Shown piece after piece: positions 33,236 through 46,286 of a stretch of DNA of 64,000 nt. Below the pieces are notes generated by a model. The model was not told the origin of the DNA, searched no databases, and saw nothing but the letters and a program-made list of their open reading frames with translations. The DNA is from Diphasiastrum complanatum. Lineage: Eukaryota; Streptophyta; Lycopodiopsida; Lycopodiales; Lycopodiaceae. A program made the translations under genes and the position numbers. The stretch's first letter is position 1. Every line of letters starts with the position of its first letter. Location of the stretch: NCBI GenBank assembly GCA_029204225.1, contig CM055092.1, positions 12,464,476-12,528,475 on the forward strand. The letters are read 5' to 3'.

Positions 33236-34089
33236 TGGCATCCTCCACCAAACCTGGTGGCGGTCCCATGACACCTGCAAGATGCAGTTAATGTGGACTT
33301 TTATTGGCATCACATCGAATCTTTATTAAATGATACTGGACCTTCTCCATGAAATCGAGTCAGGCAAAGTTGAAATCTAGGTTGTGCGGCAAAAAACAAC
33401 GATGGGCTCCGACAATCCACTTTGAAGTGTCCAAGCTGTGAATCAAGATTCCCAAGAGCCTTCCATCATTGCAGCACAAAAATATAATCTGGCCACCGGC
33501 AGCTAATCCATAATGCTATCTGAACCATTGGATTATTCGGATCGAATGCAGTGGGAAGCCAATCATCCCATTGCGTTGCAACAGACGCCAATAGATCATG
33601 GAGAGTATGTGAAGCACGTAGCCATGGCCACCCAGGAAGGACCTTATATTACTGTGGGGTATTAGTTAGGTCTAGGATGAGAAAGTTGATCACGAAACAC
33701 ACATCAACAATCTTCACGCGAATATGCCTTGTCATGCCCATAGGTCACATGCTTGATTGATCAACCAATTTGATTGTAAAGGAAACCAGATCTATTCCTT
33801 GCAAGTTCCAGACTCGATACAATGCGGACGAAAAAATGTTTACTCCAGATGGACCATAAATTATAGCAGATTCATTTGCAAACCCTTTATGCTCAATAGA
33901 TAAAATGTTAGAGGCATCAGTTTCCCATCTAATGTTGATGTTATGGACTTGTTAAATTTTTTTTTTTCTACTCCATCGCTATGGATAGGTTCTAAAGATT
34001 TTGGTTCATGGCAAGGAGTAGGGGTTGGCTATGAATTAATCCTTTCCAGAGCCTGATGAATTTACGCTTGATGAATTTATCCCATTTTT
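33236..34089 (-). other. Unresolved, probably decayed gypsy sequence
   Basis: No usable reading frame. The composition and some phrases resemble protease-region sequence of the neighbouring elements, but I cannot align a motif with confidence. A 69-codon plus-strand frame (33551) is unconvincing. Confidence 0.3.
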
Positions 34090-34370
34090 TCATATCATTC
34101 CAGAGGTTTGGGATGCTATGTGCCCTTTGGATCTATTGATGGAGATATCTAAGCTACTTCTGTAGGCACATGCTTCACTAAAGGTCTCGTATTCGCTTCT
34201 ACGTTTCAATTGGCATTGAATGCTCTTTGGAAACCCCTCCATAAACCATGAGATCACACTAGCATCAAGCACACTAGCTGAGATACATTCTCTCTTTAAC
34301 TTCTTGAACCTTTCAATAAAGGCTCTAACAAACTCGTGGCTCTTAATACGCACTAGTCCAAGTTGTAAGA
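34090..34370 (-). pseudogene. Retrotransposon gag fragment
   Basis: The minus strand encodes FVRAFIERFKKLKREC, VISWFMEGFPKSIQCQLKR and a YETFSEA segment, the C-terminal capsid-like part of a gypsy gag, from a lineage different from B and C. It is cut at 34370 by the plus-strand copia LTR. Confidence 0.7.
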
Positions 34371-35093
<723 letters not shown>

Positions 35094-36348
35094 TGGTATC
35101 AAATCTTGTGTTGCAGATTATGAAAGTATCAACCACAATTATGAAGGATTTGGAGGAGTTTCTATCTCTAGAGCATGCTAGAATAATTTCTACTCAAAAA
35201 TCAAGTATTTTGCATATGTAGAACTAATCTTTTGTAGGTCAAAACTCAATTTAAGTTCATGAACTTGAAAAATGCTGATTTCACAAGTGGTTCACTAGAA
35301 TTGGCCAATTTTTTATGCATTGGGAAACTTCAATTGAGGCTACAAGATTCTATATCAAGTTTTAGGCAATTGCATGTAGAATTTGAGATATTCAATTTTT
35401 TGTGATTTTGTCAAAACCCTAATTTTGAGATATTCTATTTTTTGAGATTGATGGACTTCAATAGAGTGTGTTTCAATCTTAGAGAGTGGCAAGATTTATT
35501 AGATTGTGGTAGATCATAGGTTGATCAAGATTTCTACATTCTATGTCTTGATTTGCTAGTTATAAGTGCAAGAAGAGAATTGAGAGGTCCCATATCTTTG
35601 TGATTTCTTTTTAGAAACATTTTTTGTATTCCAAAAGAGTTCTTTCTGCATTGGATTAGGTTGAAAGAGAAATATCAGGTCATTCCAACATGGCTACATC
35701 AAGTGGATTCATGTTGGAAAGCAATGATAGGCTTACCTCAAGCAACTACTCTACATGCAAGGTGAGGATTGAATCACTTCTGAAAATTCATGAGTTGATG
35801 GATACTGTTGTACAGTTGGAGGAGAGACAAATTACTACAATTAGCAATAATGGAGCTAAGATGTATGTAACTTTTATTGATGATTTTAGTAGATTTTGTT
35901 GGATCTATCTACTAAAGAGCAAAGATGAAGTGTATGATGTCTTTGTGAAGTTCAAGAATGGAAGGGAGAACCGACTTTCCACAAGGATCACAAGTCCTTG
36001 AGGAGTGACAATGGTGGTGAGTATATCTCAACCAAGTTCAAGGCCTTTTGTGATGAGCATGGGATCAAAAGGGAGTACACAACTCCAACACCACAACAAA
36101 ATGGAGTGGCTGAGTGGAAGAATAGGAATTTATGTGAAAGTTCCAAAGACATGAGATTAGGAGCTAATCTTTCAAAACCATTTTGGGATTTGTTGTGTGC
36201 TACTTTCTATGCAATAGGTGGCTGAGTGCTATATTGGATCGAAGGACACCTTTTGAGATGCTATTCAAGAGGAGCCCGAGTGTGAAGTTTTTAGAACTTT
36301 TGAATGCACTTGCTATGTCAATATAACTCTTTATTGTAGGACAAAGGT
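35094..36348 (+). mobile_element. Plus-strand copia body, internally deleted
   Basis: After PBS and a leader, an open stretch at 35690-36001 begins like copia gag (LTSSNYSTCKVRIESLL) and is joined near residue 48 straight to integrase (ISNNGAKMYVTFIDDFSRF), so most of gag, protease and the pre-integrase part are deleted in frame. A +1 shift then continues as 35998-36225, with MRSDNGGEYISTKF and QQNGVAEWKN. Degraded sequence runs to about 36347, where the LTR of copia #2 interrupts it. Confidence 0.8.
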
Positions 36349-37154
36349 GTCGCGGAAGCGAGACAGTCTTTGTTTTTGCCTTCGTCTTCTTATTTGCAAA
36401 CCATTTTTGTGTCTTTGAATTTTTTTTGATGTGGAAGTTGTTTATAGGATCGCAAACACATGACTACACATCACAGAACACATTATATTCTAGCAATCAA
36501 GACAAATGATAGCACAAGATAAGGAGATGCACGAAAATAGAACGACTGTATTATCAGTTTAGGTTATAGAGCGAGATCATCAGTGTCTCGTTCGTTGGCG
36601 GAATGACACTCTGCTCTTTCATTGTGTTCTGCTCGTTGGCAGACTTTCATGCACAACAATAGTTTCTAGTATTTTTTTTTGCTCTACTCGCTACCTCTCT
36701 CTCTTTGTCTCTTACAGATCTCTCTCAATTCAGATTCTTAGTTATAATCCAGAAAGGATAGTTTATACTTCCACTGTGTGGAGTTTACAAGATAGCTAAA
36801 CATAGAATCACAAGACTAGTTAACGCTAATCAACTACTTAGTTAGTCTGCATCATTGCCACTCATTTCAGCTGGGCGTGAAGCCCGTTGAGCAGCCAGGT
36901 GATAGCGCGAAAGATTCTTCTTTGTTTGTTTCGTAATCTCTCGTTTGCTTTCATTCTTTTCGTTTCTTTCATAGTTTTTCATTTTGCGTCCCTTTGCGGT
37001 TTGCTGTCCTGGAGGTGTGTTTACGATTCACGAATGATTTGCAAATCGTTCGTGCTTTGATCAAAGACACGTTGACTATTGCGAATCATTCTCATTCGAC
37101 CTTCGTTTCTTGTTCATGCTGCAACAAAGTTGCAGGAGTTGACCATTTCTGACA
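36349..37154 (-). repeat. 3' LTR of copia #2
   Basis: 806 bp, TGTCAGAAATGG to TTCCGCGACA on the minus strand, with TGTC/GACA ends. It lies directly after the purine tract AAGAGGGAG. Confidence 0.75.
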
Positions 37155-38948
37155 CTCCCTCTTGAACCTTGCAGCTTTGTACGTTCAATCCGATTGCCCT
37201 TCTTTGCTTGGCAAAGAGTGGCTTGTTGAGCAGTTTCGTGAGTAGATCTGCAATCATATTTTTTGATTTTATATACTGGACCTGGAGCTCTCTTTTCAAG
37301 ATCAAATCTCGAATGTGATGGTACTTCAGAGGTATGTGCTTTGTCTTGAAATGGAAGACGAGATCCTAAGATAGATAGATGGCACTCTGAGAGTCCATCA
37401 TCATTATGCTTGGCCCTCCTTGTGGTATCCCGATTGCCTCCAGCATTATCTGCAGTCACAGTACCTCATTCACGACCTTTGAAGCTGTGACATATTCAGT
37501 TTCGCAAGAGGATTGAGCCACCAAGTTTTGCTTTTTGCATATCCAGCTAATTGCAGTTTTGCACGCTATTGTACATCCTTCAGTAATGGACTTGCTATCA
37601 TCTTTGCTGCTCGCCCAGTTTGCATCATTGTAGTGATGCAACTCGAATCCTTTTTCTTTGTTTTCAGCTTTGTAGGTTAATCCCATATTCTGGGTACCCT
37701 TCAGATACTGTAGGATTCATTTGGCCATTTGCCAATGTGCCATACCATGATTTGAAGAGAATTGGCTCACTACGTAAACAGAGAAAGCCAGATCAGGTTT
37801 GGTATAAATTGTCAAGTACATCAGACTACCGATTAAGTTCTGGTAGGGTATACTTGCCATCCTCTGTTCTTTTCTTCCATTTTTGGGCAATCTTGCTTTG
37901 TGAGCTTGGCTCCAGCTATCATTGGTGTGGCCTTTCTTTTGCAGTCCATCATGTGGTACTGCTTTAGCACCTTTTTGGCATATTCTAACTGACTCAAGTG
38001 TATTTTGTCCTTTGTTCGATCTCTTCTGATCTCCAACCCTAGACATTTTGTTGCTTCTCCGAGATCTGTGATTTCGTAGCTCTCAGAAATCTGAGTGTCT
38101 TTAATCAGCATCAAAGAATTTTCTATCATCAGTGAATCATCCACAAAAATGGTCAGTATGACAAAATCCTTTCCTACTCTTTTGATGTAGACATTGCAGT
38201 CTGGTTAAGTAGGATTGAAGTCTAGAGACTTCAAAAGATGATCAAGCTTTTTATACCAGGCTTGTGATGCATGTTTTAGACCGTAGATGCATCTCACAAC
38301 CGACAGACATATTTTCTTTTGTTAGGGTCTTCATAGCCTTCAGGTTGCTTCATGAAGATTTTCTCCTCTAGATCTCCATGGAGAAAGACTGTTTTCACAT
38401 CAATCTGGTGAATTTCCAGATTGTACTGTGTGGCATATGCAAGGAGTAGTCTTATGCTTGTCATCTTGACCATGGGCGAATATGTGTCGAAATAATCGAC
38501 ACCATATCTCTGTGTGTAGCCCTTCGCGACAAGCTTGGCTTTGTAATAGCCAATGGTGCCATCTGATTTCATATTTTTCTTATACACCCACCTACAGTCG
38601 ACTTGCAATGGCTCTAATGTCCATGCCTCATTTCGCCTCATCGACTCGATCTCCTTTGACATTGCCTGCTTCCAGATTCTCCCTCTGGACTCTGGATAGC
38701 TTCTTAGTATGGTGCTGGCTCTTCTGTGAAGCTGTAGTACTCGAACTGCGTGTCTTCGCTCCATTGAAGATTGTCAAAGTAGCAGTCTGGAGGTCTTCTT
38801 TGTCTCATTGACCTTCGAGGTTCGTTTCGTCGTTGTTCAAACATTTCGTGTTCATGGGGTTGATCCTCTGCTTTCTGTTGCTCTGGAGTCTGCAGCTCTG
38901 CATTTTGATTTGATGTATGTCCTCGATCTCCCTCTTGAATGGGTAGCA
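37155..38948 (-). pseudogene. Copia #2 reverse transcriptase-RNase H, broken
   Basis: RT part (38764-38294): WKQAMSKEIESMRRNEAW, WVYKKNMKSDGTIGYYKAKL and the IHQIDVKTVFLHGDLEE catalytic Asp region. The FVDDSL active-site motif lies near 38130, with ITDLGEATKCLGLEI next. RNase H part: YNDANWASSKDD (about 37610), VAQSSCETEYVTAS, then TKHIPLKYHHIRDL and the KSKNMIADLLTK end. Catalytic residues are mostly kept, but stops and frame changes (near 38290, 37700 and 37380) disable it. Confidence 0.85.
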
Positions 38949-38953
38949 GTGTG

Positions 38954-39785
38954 TGTGAAAAATGCAAAAATAAGCTTGGTAGAGGCCAAAAATCTTGTAT
39001 ATAGATAAACACACATGTGTGGAGCCTGTTCCCACGTGTGAAAATAGTGTACTTGTCATGTACCATAATCATATAGGTTGTACATATGATTTAATTCAAG
39101 TTCTAGTGGCTAAAAATGCCAAAAACTAGTTTTCTAGACATATGACACATGGCATCAATCTATTGATTGCATGAGCCACATCCTTTGGTTAGGTGTCATA
39201 TCCCATGTGTAGAGGACAGCTCACATGTGTGGAATAAGCTGAAGTAGGCAAATTTTGACTTCTAGAAGATTTCCAAGTAGATCTCCATATAGAAGAAAAA
39301 TGGACCAAAAGTGCTCAAAATAGAAGGTTTTGTCCAAGTGTCAGTTTTGCATGATGAATCATCATATGACAAAGCACCTTCACACATGTGGGATCAGAGG
39401 GATGATCAGTACCACGAGCTCCCACTTATTGTATATATAGAGCCACATTTGGCCATAATCAATGTGAGATACCAATCTTGGTTTTGGAAGCAATTTTGAG
39501 TGATTCTCTCCATTTGTCTACATTTGTTTTGATTGTTTTGAGGTTCTATCAATGTGTACTTGATTTTTAGGTTGGAGTCCATACTCAGACAGTGTTTCAC
39601 ATGTGTGAAACCATAAAGTACACTTACCTTCAATTAATGATTGTTCTTGTTAGGATTTTGTGTCTAGAATTGATCTAGATTGATCTTAATCTGAAGTAGA
39701 TTGATAGATCAAGTAATCTGACAACCAATCCCTCTTGAGGATCAGATTAGGATCCACTCTTGGTCCTTTTTGTACTTTTTGCACA
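38954..39785 (+). repeat. 5' LTR of the young element
   Basis: 832 bp, TGTGAAAAATGC to TTTTTGCACA. It contains several CACATGTGTG palindromic phrases and a TATATATAG stretch near 39431 that may be the promoter TATA. A diverged, truncated relative lies at 56534-57110. Confidence 0.93.
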
Positions 39786-39798
39786 TGGTATCAGAGCC

Positions 39799-41447
39799 TA
39801 GTACAAGAGGTTTTGTTGAAATTGATCAAAGCCAAAATTAGCAGTTTTTTGGAAACTAGTCAAATTTTGTGTAGTGAGTTGGATTTGATAGCTATCCTCA
39901 AAATTTTTGGTCCAAATCTTGTTGTGGGCTGTAGGAACCCTTTTCACACGTGTGAGGCCATACAGCTCTGGTTTTGACTGAGTAATTTCAAAAATTTGTA
40001 GAATTTGACTCACATACCCAATTTGAGTGATTTTTGGTGCAAAATCAAGCATTTTCTATAGAGAATCTAATCCCTTGATTAGTTCTTGGATTAGATCATC
40101 CAAGAAATTAAATTTGAATCTTGAAATAGGTGCAATAATTGATCATCTCTGACTTTTTGAGTGTATGTTGAAGTTGAGAGAGATTTTGCTAAAAATCATA
40201 GATTAAGGAGTGATATGCAAGGTAAGAGGTTGAAATCCATTGTACCATCACTCTAGATTTGTTCAAGAGTGATAGGGTCAAGTTTAGAAGCATCAATTTG
40301 CTAGAAAACATCCTTGGATCTGTCCTCCAAGTGAAACCTTTGAGAGTTTCTAGTGCATATAGAGCATCTATGCAAATCTTTTGTAGAATTTGACATAGAT
40401 TGGCTTCAATTGAAAGTTCTAGAAAAGAGATTGAGATCCAAGTCACATTATTCAATCCTACTCAATTTTTTTGAGTGTTTGTGAGGTTTGAAAAGAGTCA
40501 TTAAGGCGTCTATGGAAAATGTGTAGAGAGAGATCCAATTTTCTAAGAGTTTCTTCCTTTGTAAAAGGCAAGATCTAGAAGCTCATTTTGTGTTGTTATT
40601 GGTGGAGAATTTGTATTCTCCTAGGTGATCAAATCTTTCTAAGTGGCATTAGCTCTTTGAAGCACAATATCTTAGTGAGAAAAATCACAACTTTTGATTT
40701 TGAATTTCATTCCAAGTCTTAAAAGGTAGAGTAATTGGTGGAATTCAATAGGAGTGATTGAATTCAATTTGTTGAGCAAAAATTGACATAGTATGTATGA
40801 AACTCAAACTAGTTCTATTCAATTTTCTTTGTGAGAGTGTGAGGGTCAATTTGAGATCCCATTGGATGTCTAGAATGAGGAGGAGTCCATATTTGAGTAT
40901 TCATGCATGGTTGAGATCTTTGTGAATCTCTAGTTGTCTAATTTTTTAAGCTTTGTGAAAAATTGGTGGTATAGTCTGTTGTCAAATCAAATCAAATTCA
41001 TTCTAAATCTCAAGTGTGAGATAATTTGGGTCAAGAGTGAGTCCAAAAGAAGTGATTAAGTTTGATTTTCATGTCTTTGAAACAAAACCCATCTTTTGTT
41101 CAAGAATCTCAAGTGTTGAGAGAACTAGTCAAGTGAAAAGGAAAATCTAGGTGTCAAATCTTTTTCATATCCATTTCAACTTTCAAAAGAAAGAGTCATT
41201 GGTATTTGATGAGTCCAATAGGAGATTGGATCTGATTTCTTTTGTGATCTGATTCAAAGATTGTGTGCTTTTGTCTTAGTGATCAAAGCAAAGTTTCCAA
41301 GTGACTAGTCATTACTGTGAAGATTGATTCTTAGGTTTGTGAGCTAGATCTTTTGTAGATCCTTCTAGATTGTTGAAGATGTTCAAATCTAGTCTCTTGA
41401 AAGTCACAAATTACATTTGTAGAATCATATCATAGGTTTTTATTCAC
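39799..41447 (+). other. Leader of the young element, no gene
   Basis: 1.65 kb of AT-rich sequence after the PBS with no long frame. The gag N-terminal region expected here is missing or unrecognisable. Confidence 0.6.
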
Positions 41448-42311
41448 ATGGCATCAATAGGTGGCATCCTATTGAAGGAAAGAAAGGATCATGAGTGCAA
41501 CCTTTGTGGCAAGGGAGGATATTTTTTCTCAAAATGCTACAAAAAGAAGACCAGTCCATCCAAGGAGAACCAAAGCAAGGGGGCCAAGGTGAAGGATGGA
41601 GCTTCAAGCTCAAAATGCAAATACAAGAAGAACAAGTCCAAGGAAAGGTGTTTCCTTTGTGGAAAGGTGAATGAGGCTTGGAGTCTCACAAGGACTTGCA
41701 AGATTTTTCTTCAAGAGTCCATCACAACACATGTCAAATCTTTTGAAATTTTTCATTTGGAAGTGCATTGTTTGGTTCAAGATGCAAAGATAGATGTCAC
41801 TTTCATGAAAGTAACTTGGATTTATTTCATGTCCTTGGAAAGTATTTTGCTTGGAACTTTGGACAAGTTCAAACTTATTGCTATTATCCAAGATAAATCA
41901 ATCAAGAATAAGGAGCAATCACAAAATGAAAATAGTTTCATTTATGCGCTCATGTCAACTTATGAAGAACCATTTTGCTTTGAAGAGATTTTTGTATCTC
42001 AAAGGTGGATTAAGGCAATACAAGTTGAGTGTGATGCCTTAAACGATAGCAACATATGTTTTCCTTGTAAGCTTACATTAGTTATGAAGTCAAGGAAATG
42101 GAAATATCTTTATAATGTAGGATCTTTTGGTTTCAATAAGATCATGAATGATGTGTTCATTCATAAAGATGAAAATTGTAAGTTTTCAATCTTAAAGGCA
42201 AGTTGTAAGCTTCCTATGAGAATAAGTGAAGCATACAAAGTGGACACTTATATCCATAAGCAAGTAGTTAGCCTTATTGAGATGGAAATGCCTTTTGATT
42301 TCAATATTTGA
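41448..42311 (+). CDS. 287-codon gag/RT-derived ORF of the young element
   Basis: Uninterrupted. Residues about 17-33 (ECNLCGKGGYFFSKCYK) resemble the copia nucleocapsid zinc knuckle CX2CX4HX4C, but the His is Tyr. A Lys/Ser-rich stretch and a second partial knuckle (RCFLCGK) follow. Residues about 165-205 (LMSTYEEPFCFEEIF, RWIKAIQVECDALND) match the segment just ahead of copia RT. The rest keeps only a faint RT resemblance (GFNKIMNDVFIHKDEN) and no catalytic Asp pair. It is therefore a deletion-fused polyprotein piece that has stayed open in a young copy, and whether it is translated is unknown. Confidence 0.5.
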   Translation: MASIGGILLKERKDHECNLCGKGGYFFSKCYKKKTSPSKENQSKGAKVKDGASSSKCKYKKNKSKERCFLCGKVNEAWSLTRTCKIFLQESITTHVKSFEIFHLEVHCLVQDAKIDVTFMKVTWIYFMSLESILLGTLDKFKLIAIIQDKSIKNKEQSQNENSFIYALMSTYEEPFCFEEIFVSQRWIKAIQVECDALNDSNICFPCKLTLVMKSRKWKYLYNVGSFGFNKIMNDVFIHKDENCKFSILKASCKLPMRISEAYKVDTYIHKQVVSLIEMEMPFDFNI

Positions 42312-42317
42312 AAAATC

Positions 42318-42749
42318 ATGCCAAGTTGTGGTGATTTTTGGACTTATGTTTCTAGCATAAGTAATCTTGATAATTATAGGAAGTGCATATTGAATGGTCA
42401 TACTTGTTGTGATCATTATGAGACATGGAGGTCTCGGATTTCCATCAAGAAGGAGCATCATGAAGAGGATCTTAAGGAGTCATCTCAAGGTTCAAGTGTG
42501 CCAAGGATTGAGGAGGAGAGACCTTCTCAAGTTGTGATTCCAAAAAGAAACTCAAGAAACATGGTTGAACCCATGTGGCTCACATTTCAAGGGAAAGAGG
42601 AGCATATCTCATGTGAAGGAGCAAGCCTCAAGGTCAAGCATCTACATGAAAATTGGAAGGAATCAATTTTGGAGGTGCTAGGATGGTGCAAAGCTCTCAA
42701 GCTCATCAAAGATGTCAACATCAAAGAAGCACTATCATGGATATGGTGA
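42318..42749 (+). CDS. Unrecognised 143-codon ORF of the young element
   Basis: Open frame just downstream of the previous ORF. Its middle (EEDLKESSQGSSVPRIEEE) is acidic and Ser-rich, like the variable region ahead of copia RT, but no family motif is present. It may be chance or a remnant. The sequence to 42875 ends at the purine tract. Confidence 0.3.
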   Translation: MPSCGDFWTYVSSISNLDNYRKCILNGHTCCDHYETWRSRISIKKEHHEEDLKESSQGSSVPRIEEERPSQVVIPKRNSRNMVEPMWLTFQGKEEHISCEGASLKVKHLHENWKESILEVLGWCKALKLIKDVNIKEALSWIW

Positions 42750-42885
42750 TTTCAGATCAACATCAAGCTCATTGGCTGATCTTCACACCTTTTGAGCCAG
42801 AAAAGACCAATTCAGCCCATGGAGTCAAGTTCAAGATCATGATGTTTTCCATCAAGCTAGATTTACCAAGGTTTTTGAGGAGGAG

Positions 42886-43717
42886 TGTGAAAAATGCAAA
42901 AATAAGCTTGGTAGAGGCCAAAAGTCTTGTATATAGATAAACACACATGTGTGGAGCCTGTTCCCACGTGTGAAAATAGTGTACTTGTCATGTACCATAA
43001 TCATATAGGTTGTACCTATGATTTAATTCAAGTTCTAGTGGCTAAAAAGGCCAAAAACTAGTTTTCTAGACATATGACACATGGCATCAATCTATTGATT
43101 GCATGAGCCACATCCTTTGGTTAGGTGTCATATCCCATGTGTAGAGGACAGCTCACATGTGTGGAATAAGCTGAAGTAGGCGAATTTTGACTTCTAGAAG
43201 ATTTCCAAGTAGATCTCCATATAGAAGAAAAATGGACCAAAAGTGCTCAAAATAGAAGGTTTTGTCCAAGTGTCAGTTTTGCATGATGAATCATCATATG
43301 TCAAAGCACCTTCACACATGTGGGATCAGAGGGATGATCAGTACCACGAGCTCCCACTTATTGTATATATAGAGCCACATTTGGCCATAATCAATGTGAG
43401 ATACCAATCTTGGTTTTGGAAGCAATTTTGAGTGATTTTCTCCATTTGTCTACATTTGTTTTGATTGTTTTGAGGTTCTATCAATGTGTACTTGATTTTT
43501 AGGTTGGAGTCCGTACTCAGAAAGTGTTTCACATGAGTGAAACCATAAAGTACACTTACCTTCAATTAATGATTGTTCTTGTTAGGATTTTGTGTCTAGA
43601 ATTGATCTAGATTGATCTTAATATAAAGTAGATTGATAGATCAAGTAATCTGACAACCAATCCCTCTTGAGGATCAGATTAGGATCCACTCTTGGTCCTT
43701 TTTGTACTTTTTGCACA
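42886..43717 (+). repeat. 3' LTR of the young element
   Basis: 832 bp, the same length as the 5' LTR, with about eleven substitutions by eye (about 1.3%). Followed by the target duplication GTGTG. Confidence 0.93.
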
Positions 43718-43722
43718 GTGTG

Positions 43723-45370
43723 AAGATATCATGGCCTCTTTCATCTTTTAGTCCAGGAAATGTGGACTCATCAAACTTCACATCTCTGTTCGAAACAACC
43801 TTCTTCGTGGTTAGATCGTAGAGCCTGTACACATGTGTTCTATTTGAGTAGCCGACCATGATTATTTGTTCAGATTTTTCATCGAGCTTGTTTCTTTTTT
43901 CTTTTGGAATGTGCTTGTATGCTGCACATCCAAACACTCATACGTATGACAGATCAGACTTTCTACCTGTCCACATTTTGTATGGTGTTTTGTTTTCCAA
44001 CGTTGTCATTGTAGATATGTTTTGTAGGTGTACAGCTGCAGCTATTGCTTCAGCCCAGAATTGACCTGGCAATTGAGCCTATGCCATCATGAATCTGGCT
44101 CTTTTGACTAGCGTTCTGTTTCTTCTTTCTGCCACACCATTGTATTCTGGTGTGTATGCAGGAGTGAACTGGTGTTCGATCCTCTGTTTCTCACAGAATC
44201 TTGAGAATTTTGTGCTTTTGTATTCACCTCCATTGTCAGATCTAAGGCTCTGTATCTTTTTTGAGGTGTGTCGCTCTGCGAATGCCACAAACTTCTTGAA
44301 GGAATCAAACACTTCAGATTTCTTCTTCAAGTAGTAGATCGTGGTCATCCGGCTGTCATCATCTATGAATGTCAGAAAGTATCTCAAACCTAAGAGCAAA
44401 TCCATCTTCATTGGTCCACAAACATCAGAGTGGACGAGCTCAAGAATCTCCTTGGCTCTTTTTCCCTCATGTGTGAATGGATTCCGATGTTGCTTGCCTT
44501 CTGAAAAACTTTGCAGAACTCAGTTTCGGGCCTTAAAACCTTGAGACATGTGACTATGTCTTTTCTGCTCATGTCATACAAGCTCCACATGTTCAGATGA
44601 TACATTCTCCTATGCTAGAGCTGATCTTCATTTTATGAAGCATTTAATATGCTATCAGAGTTGCTGATTATTTTGGCCTGGTAGAGATTTCCTTCTCTGC
44701 ATCCGACCGTCAACAAATTGTTTGTCATCTTCTGGATCATGCGGCATGTATTGTTGTCGAACAAAACTCAAATGCCTAGATCTGCCATCTTGGAGACAGA
44801 TAGTAGATCTTTTTTGAGTGAGAGCACATAGAGTGCTCTTGGCAGCTCTGCTTGGCCTAACAGTGTTCGTAGTTGTAGAGTGTTGATGCCTTTGACATCG
44901 TGTCTGTTTCCATCGCCTAGAATATCATCGTAGTCATGTTCAATGTAGTTGGTTGAAGCTTCATCGAGTATCGTGAAAGCTTCATCACCTCTTTCTGCAT
45001 CCTTAGATGACACTGCAACATTTGCCTTTTCAGCTTTGTTTTTTTTTTTGGATTAAATCTGCAATCTTATGCAGAATGTCCTTTCTTCTTGCAATGCATG
45101 CAAGGTATTGCTGGATTAAACCAGCATTTGTTGGCCGTATGGCTTGGTTTGTGGCAGTGATCGCAGGAAGAAGATTGTTGATTCGAGGACTTCGTCTTCT
45201 TGAATCTTGGCTTGCTTTTGTTTTTCTTCTTCCCTTTTGTGAAGAGAGCTCTCTCTTGATCACTGTTTCCCTCTCCTTCGTCTCTCATCAGTCTCTCATT
45301 AGCGACAAGACTGACTGCTTTGTCGAATGTCATATCTGGTAGACTCAGTATGAGCATTCTCAGTGGTCCT
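43723..45370 (-). pseudogene. Copia #2 gag end, protease/pre-integrase and integrase, broken
   Basis: Gag end (about 45380-45067): LRMLILSLPDMTFDKAV and a correct zinc knuckle CDHCHKPSHTANKC, then a second partial one. A protease-like region follows with LGDGNRHDVKGINTL and LPRALYVLSLKKDLLSVSKM (about 44900). The pre-integrase part with MYHLNMWSLYDMSR lies near 44600. The integrase core (44411-44079) keeps all three catalytic positions: FIDDDSR, LRSDNGGEY and YNGVAERRN. The C-terminal part (43937-43723) has FGCAAYKHIPKEKRNK and the IMVGYSNRTHVYRL fold, then stops at the insertion. Several stops separate the pieces. Confidence 0.85.
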
Positions 45371-46286
45371 GATGCAGCGAGTTTGGGAGAGAGAGAGAGA
45401 ACGAATAAATGACGAACAAGATGCGAACGAGAAACGAACTCGAACAAGAAACGAACGAGTAGCAAATTCGAACAGAAAATGTTCATGCACAACAGAATGA
45501 GTTAAATGACTCTCTCCCTAAGCATGACTACGCCTATCAGAATGGACAGAACAAATAGTGATTGAAATCACGGTCATTCTAGATTACGTAGCCAAACCTT
45601 TGAATGGACAAAGCACTAGAAGAATAATTTGTCACAAATTGCAAGACAAATTATTTGTCGCAAGTATAGCAAGTATACAGATCAATAATGCGATAGAGCA
45701 CAAGACAATAACGGATGAAACCACGTGCCCTACAAAGCTTATTTCTGTCTATAATGAGAAATATAATATCCTTTTCTTGTTCTAGACTTATCTTGCTCTT
45801 CTTGCATACACTGCTTCATCGTCATCTGTTAAATACACAGATGGTATCTACTATATACAAGATATTACAGGTGTGCAGATAAGAAAGTACAGAGTGGATG
45901 TGTTGTCTGTAGGAGATCGTGGGTGGCTGCAGTCGTTGTTCAATCTGTTAGCGCAGCTGCAAAGGATGAGCGTGGAAAAGGGTGTGACGTTAGGTGAACG
46001 TTCGTGATGATGCAAGAGTGCGTCACTCTTACGAATGGCCTTAGGATACGATCTACAGGGTGCCTTAGCTTTTAGGGCACTTTGACATTCTGTGAGGTAG
46101 TGTCCTCCTTTCGCCTGTCACCATGACCTGTGTAAGAACACAATGTCACGATTTGTTTGCCTTTTATTCGTCTGTGCAAATTTGCGTGTAAAAATGCAGA
46201 CTGCGTGACAACGTTAGAAAATATATAGCATGAATGGAGACAGATTAAAATTGGGATTTAGGAGAGTGGAAGGAGTAAATCCAACA
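45371..46286 (-). repeat. 3' LTR of copia #3
   Basis: The inner edge is fixed: TGTTGGATTTACTCC on the minus strand directly after the purine tract AAGGGGGG. The outer edge is placed at TGATGCAGCG (45371), where copia #2 gag coding ends; this is approximate. Some phrases recur at 52600-52900 (for example GCATGACTACGGCTAT and GTAGTGATGGAAATCACG variants). Confidence 0.6.

Larger units (their letters stand above)
38954..43717 (+). mobile_element. Young non-autonomous copia-derived LTR element
   Basis: Two 832-bp LTRs (38954-39785 and 42886-43717) that differ at about eleven positions. The PBS TGGTATCAGAGCC lies at 39786-39798 and a purine tract (GAGGAGGAG) precedes 42886. A perfect 5-bp target duplication GTGTG flanks it (38949-38953 and 43718-43722). 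It lies inside copia #2, whose coding sequence resumes on both sides. The 3.1-kb interior has no complete protease, integrase or RT, only a 287-codon gag/RT-derived ORF, so it depends on enzymes from elsewhere. Confidence 0.95.
36349..45370 (-). mobile_element. Copia #2 (minus strand), interrupted by a younger element
   Basis: 3' LTR 36349-37154, purine tract, RNase H, RT (to 38948), then a 4.8-kb insertion (38954-43717), then the pre-RT region, integrase, pre-integrase/protease and gag (43723-45370). The coding order is Ty1/copia. The 5' LTR is not found; gag is cut by the LTR of copia #3. The element itself sits inside the plus-strand copia integrase/RT border. Confidence 0.85.
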
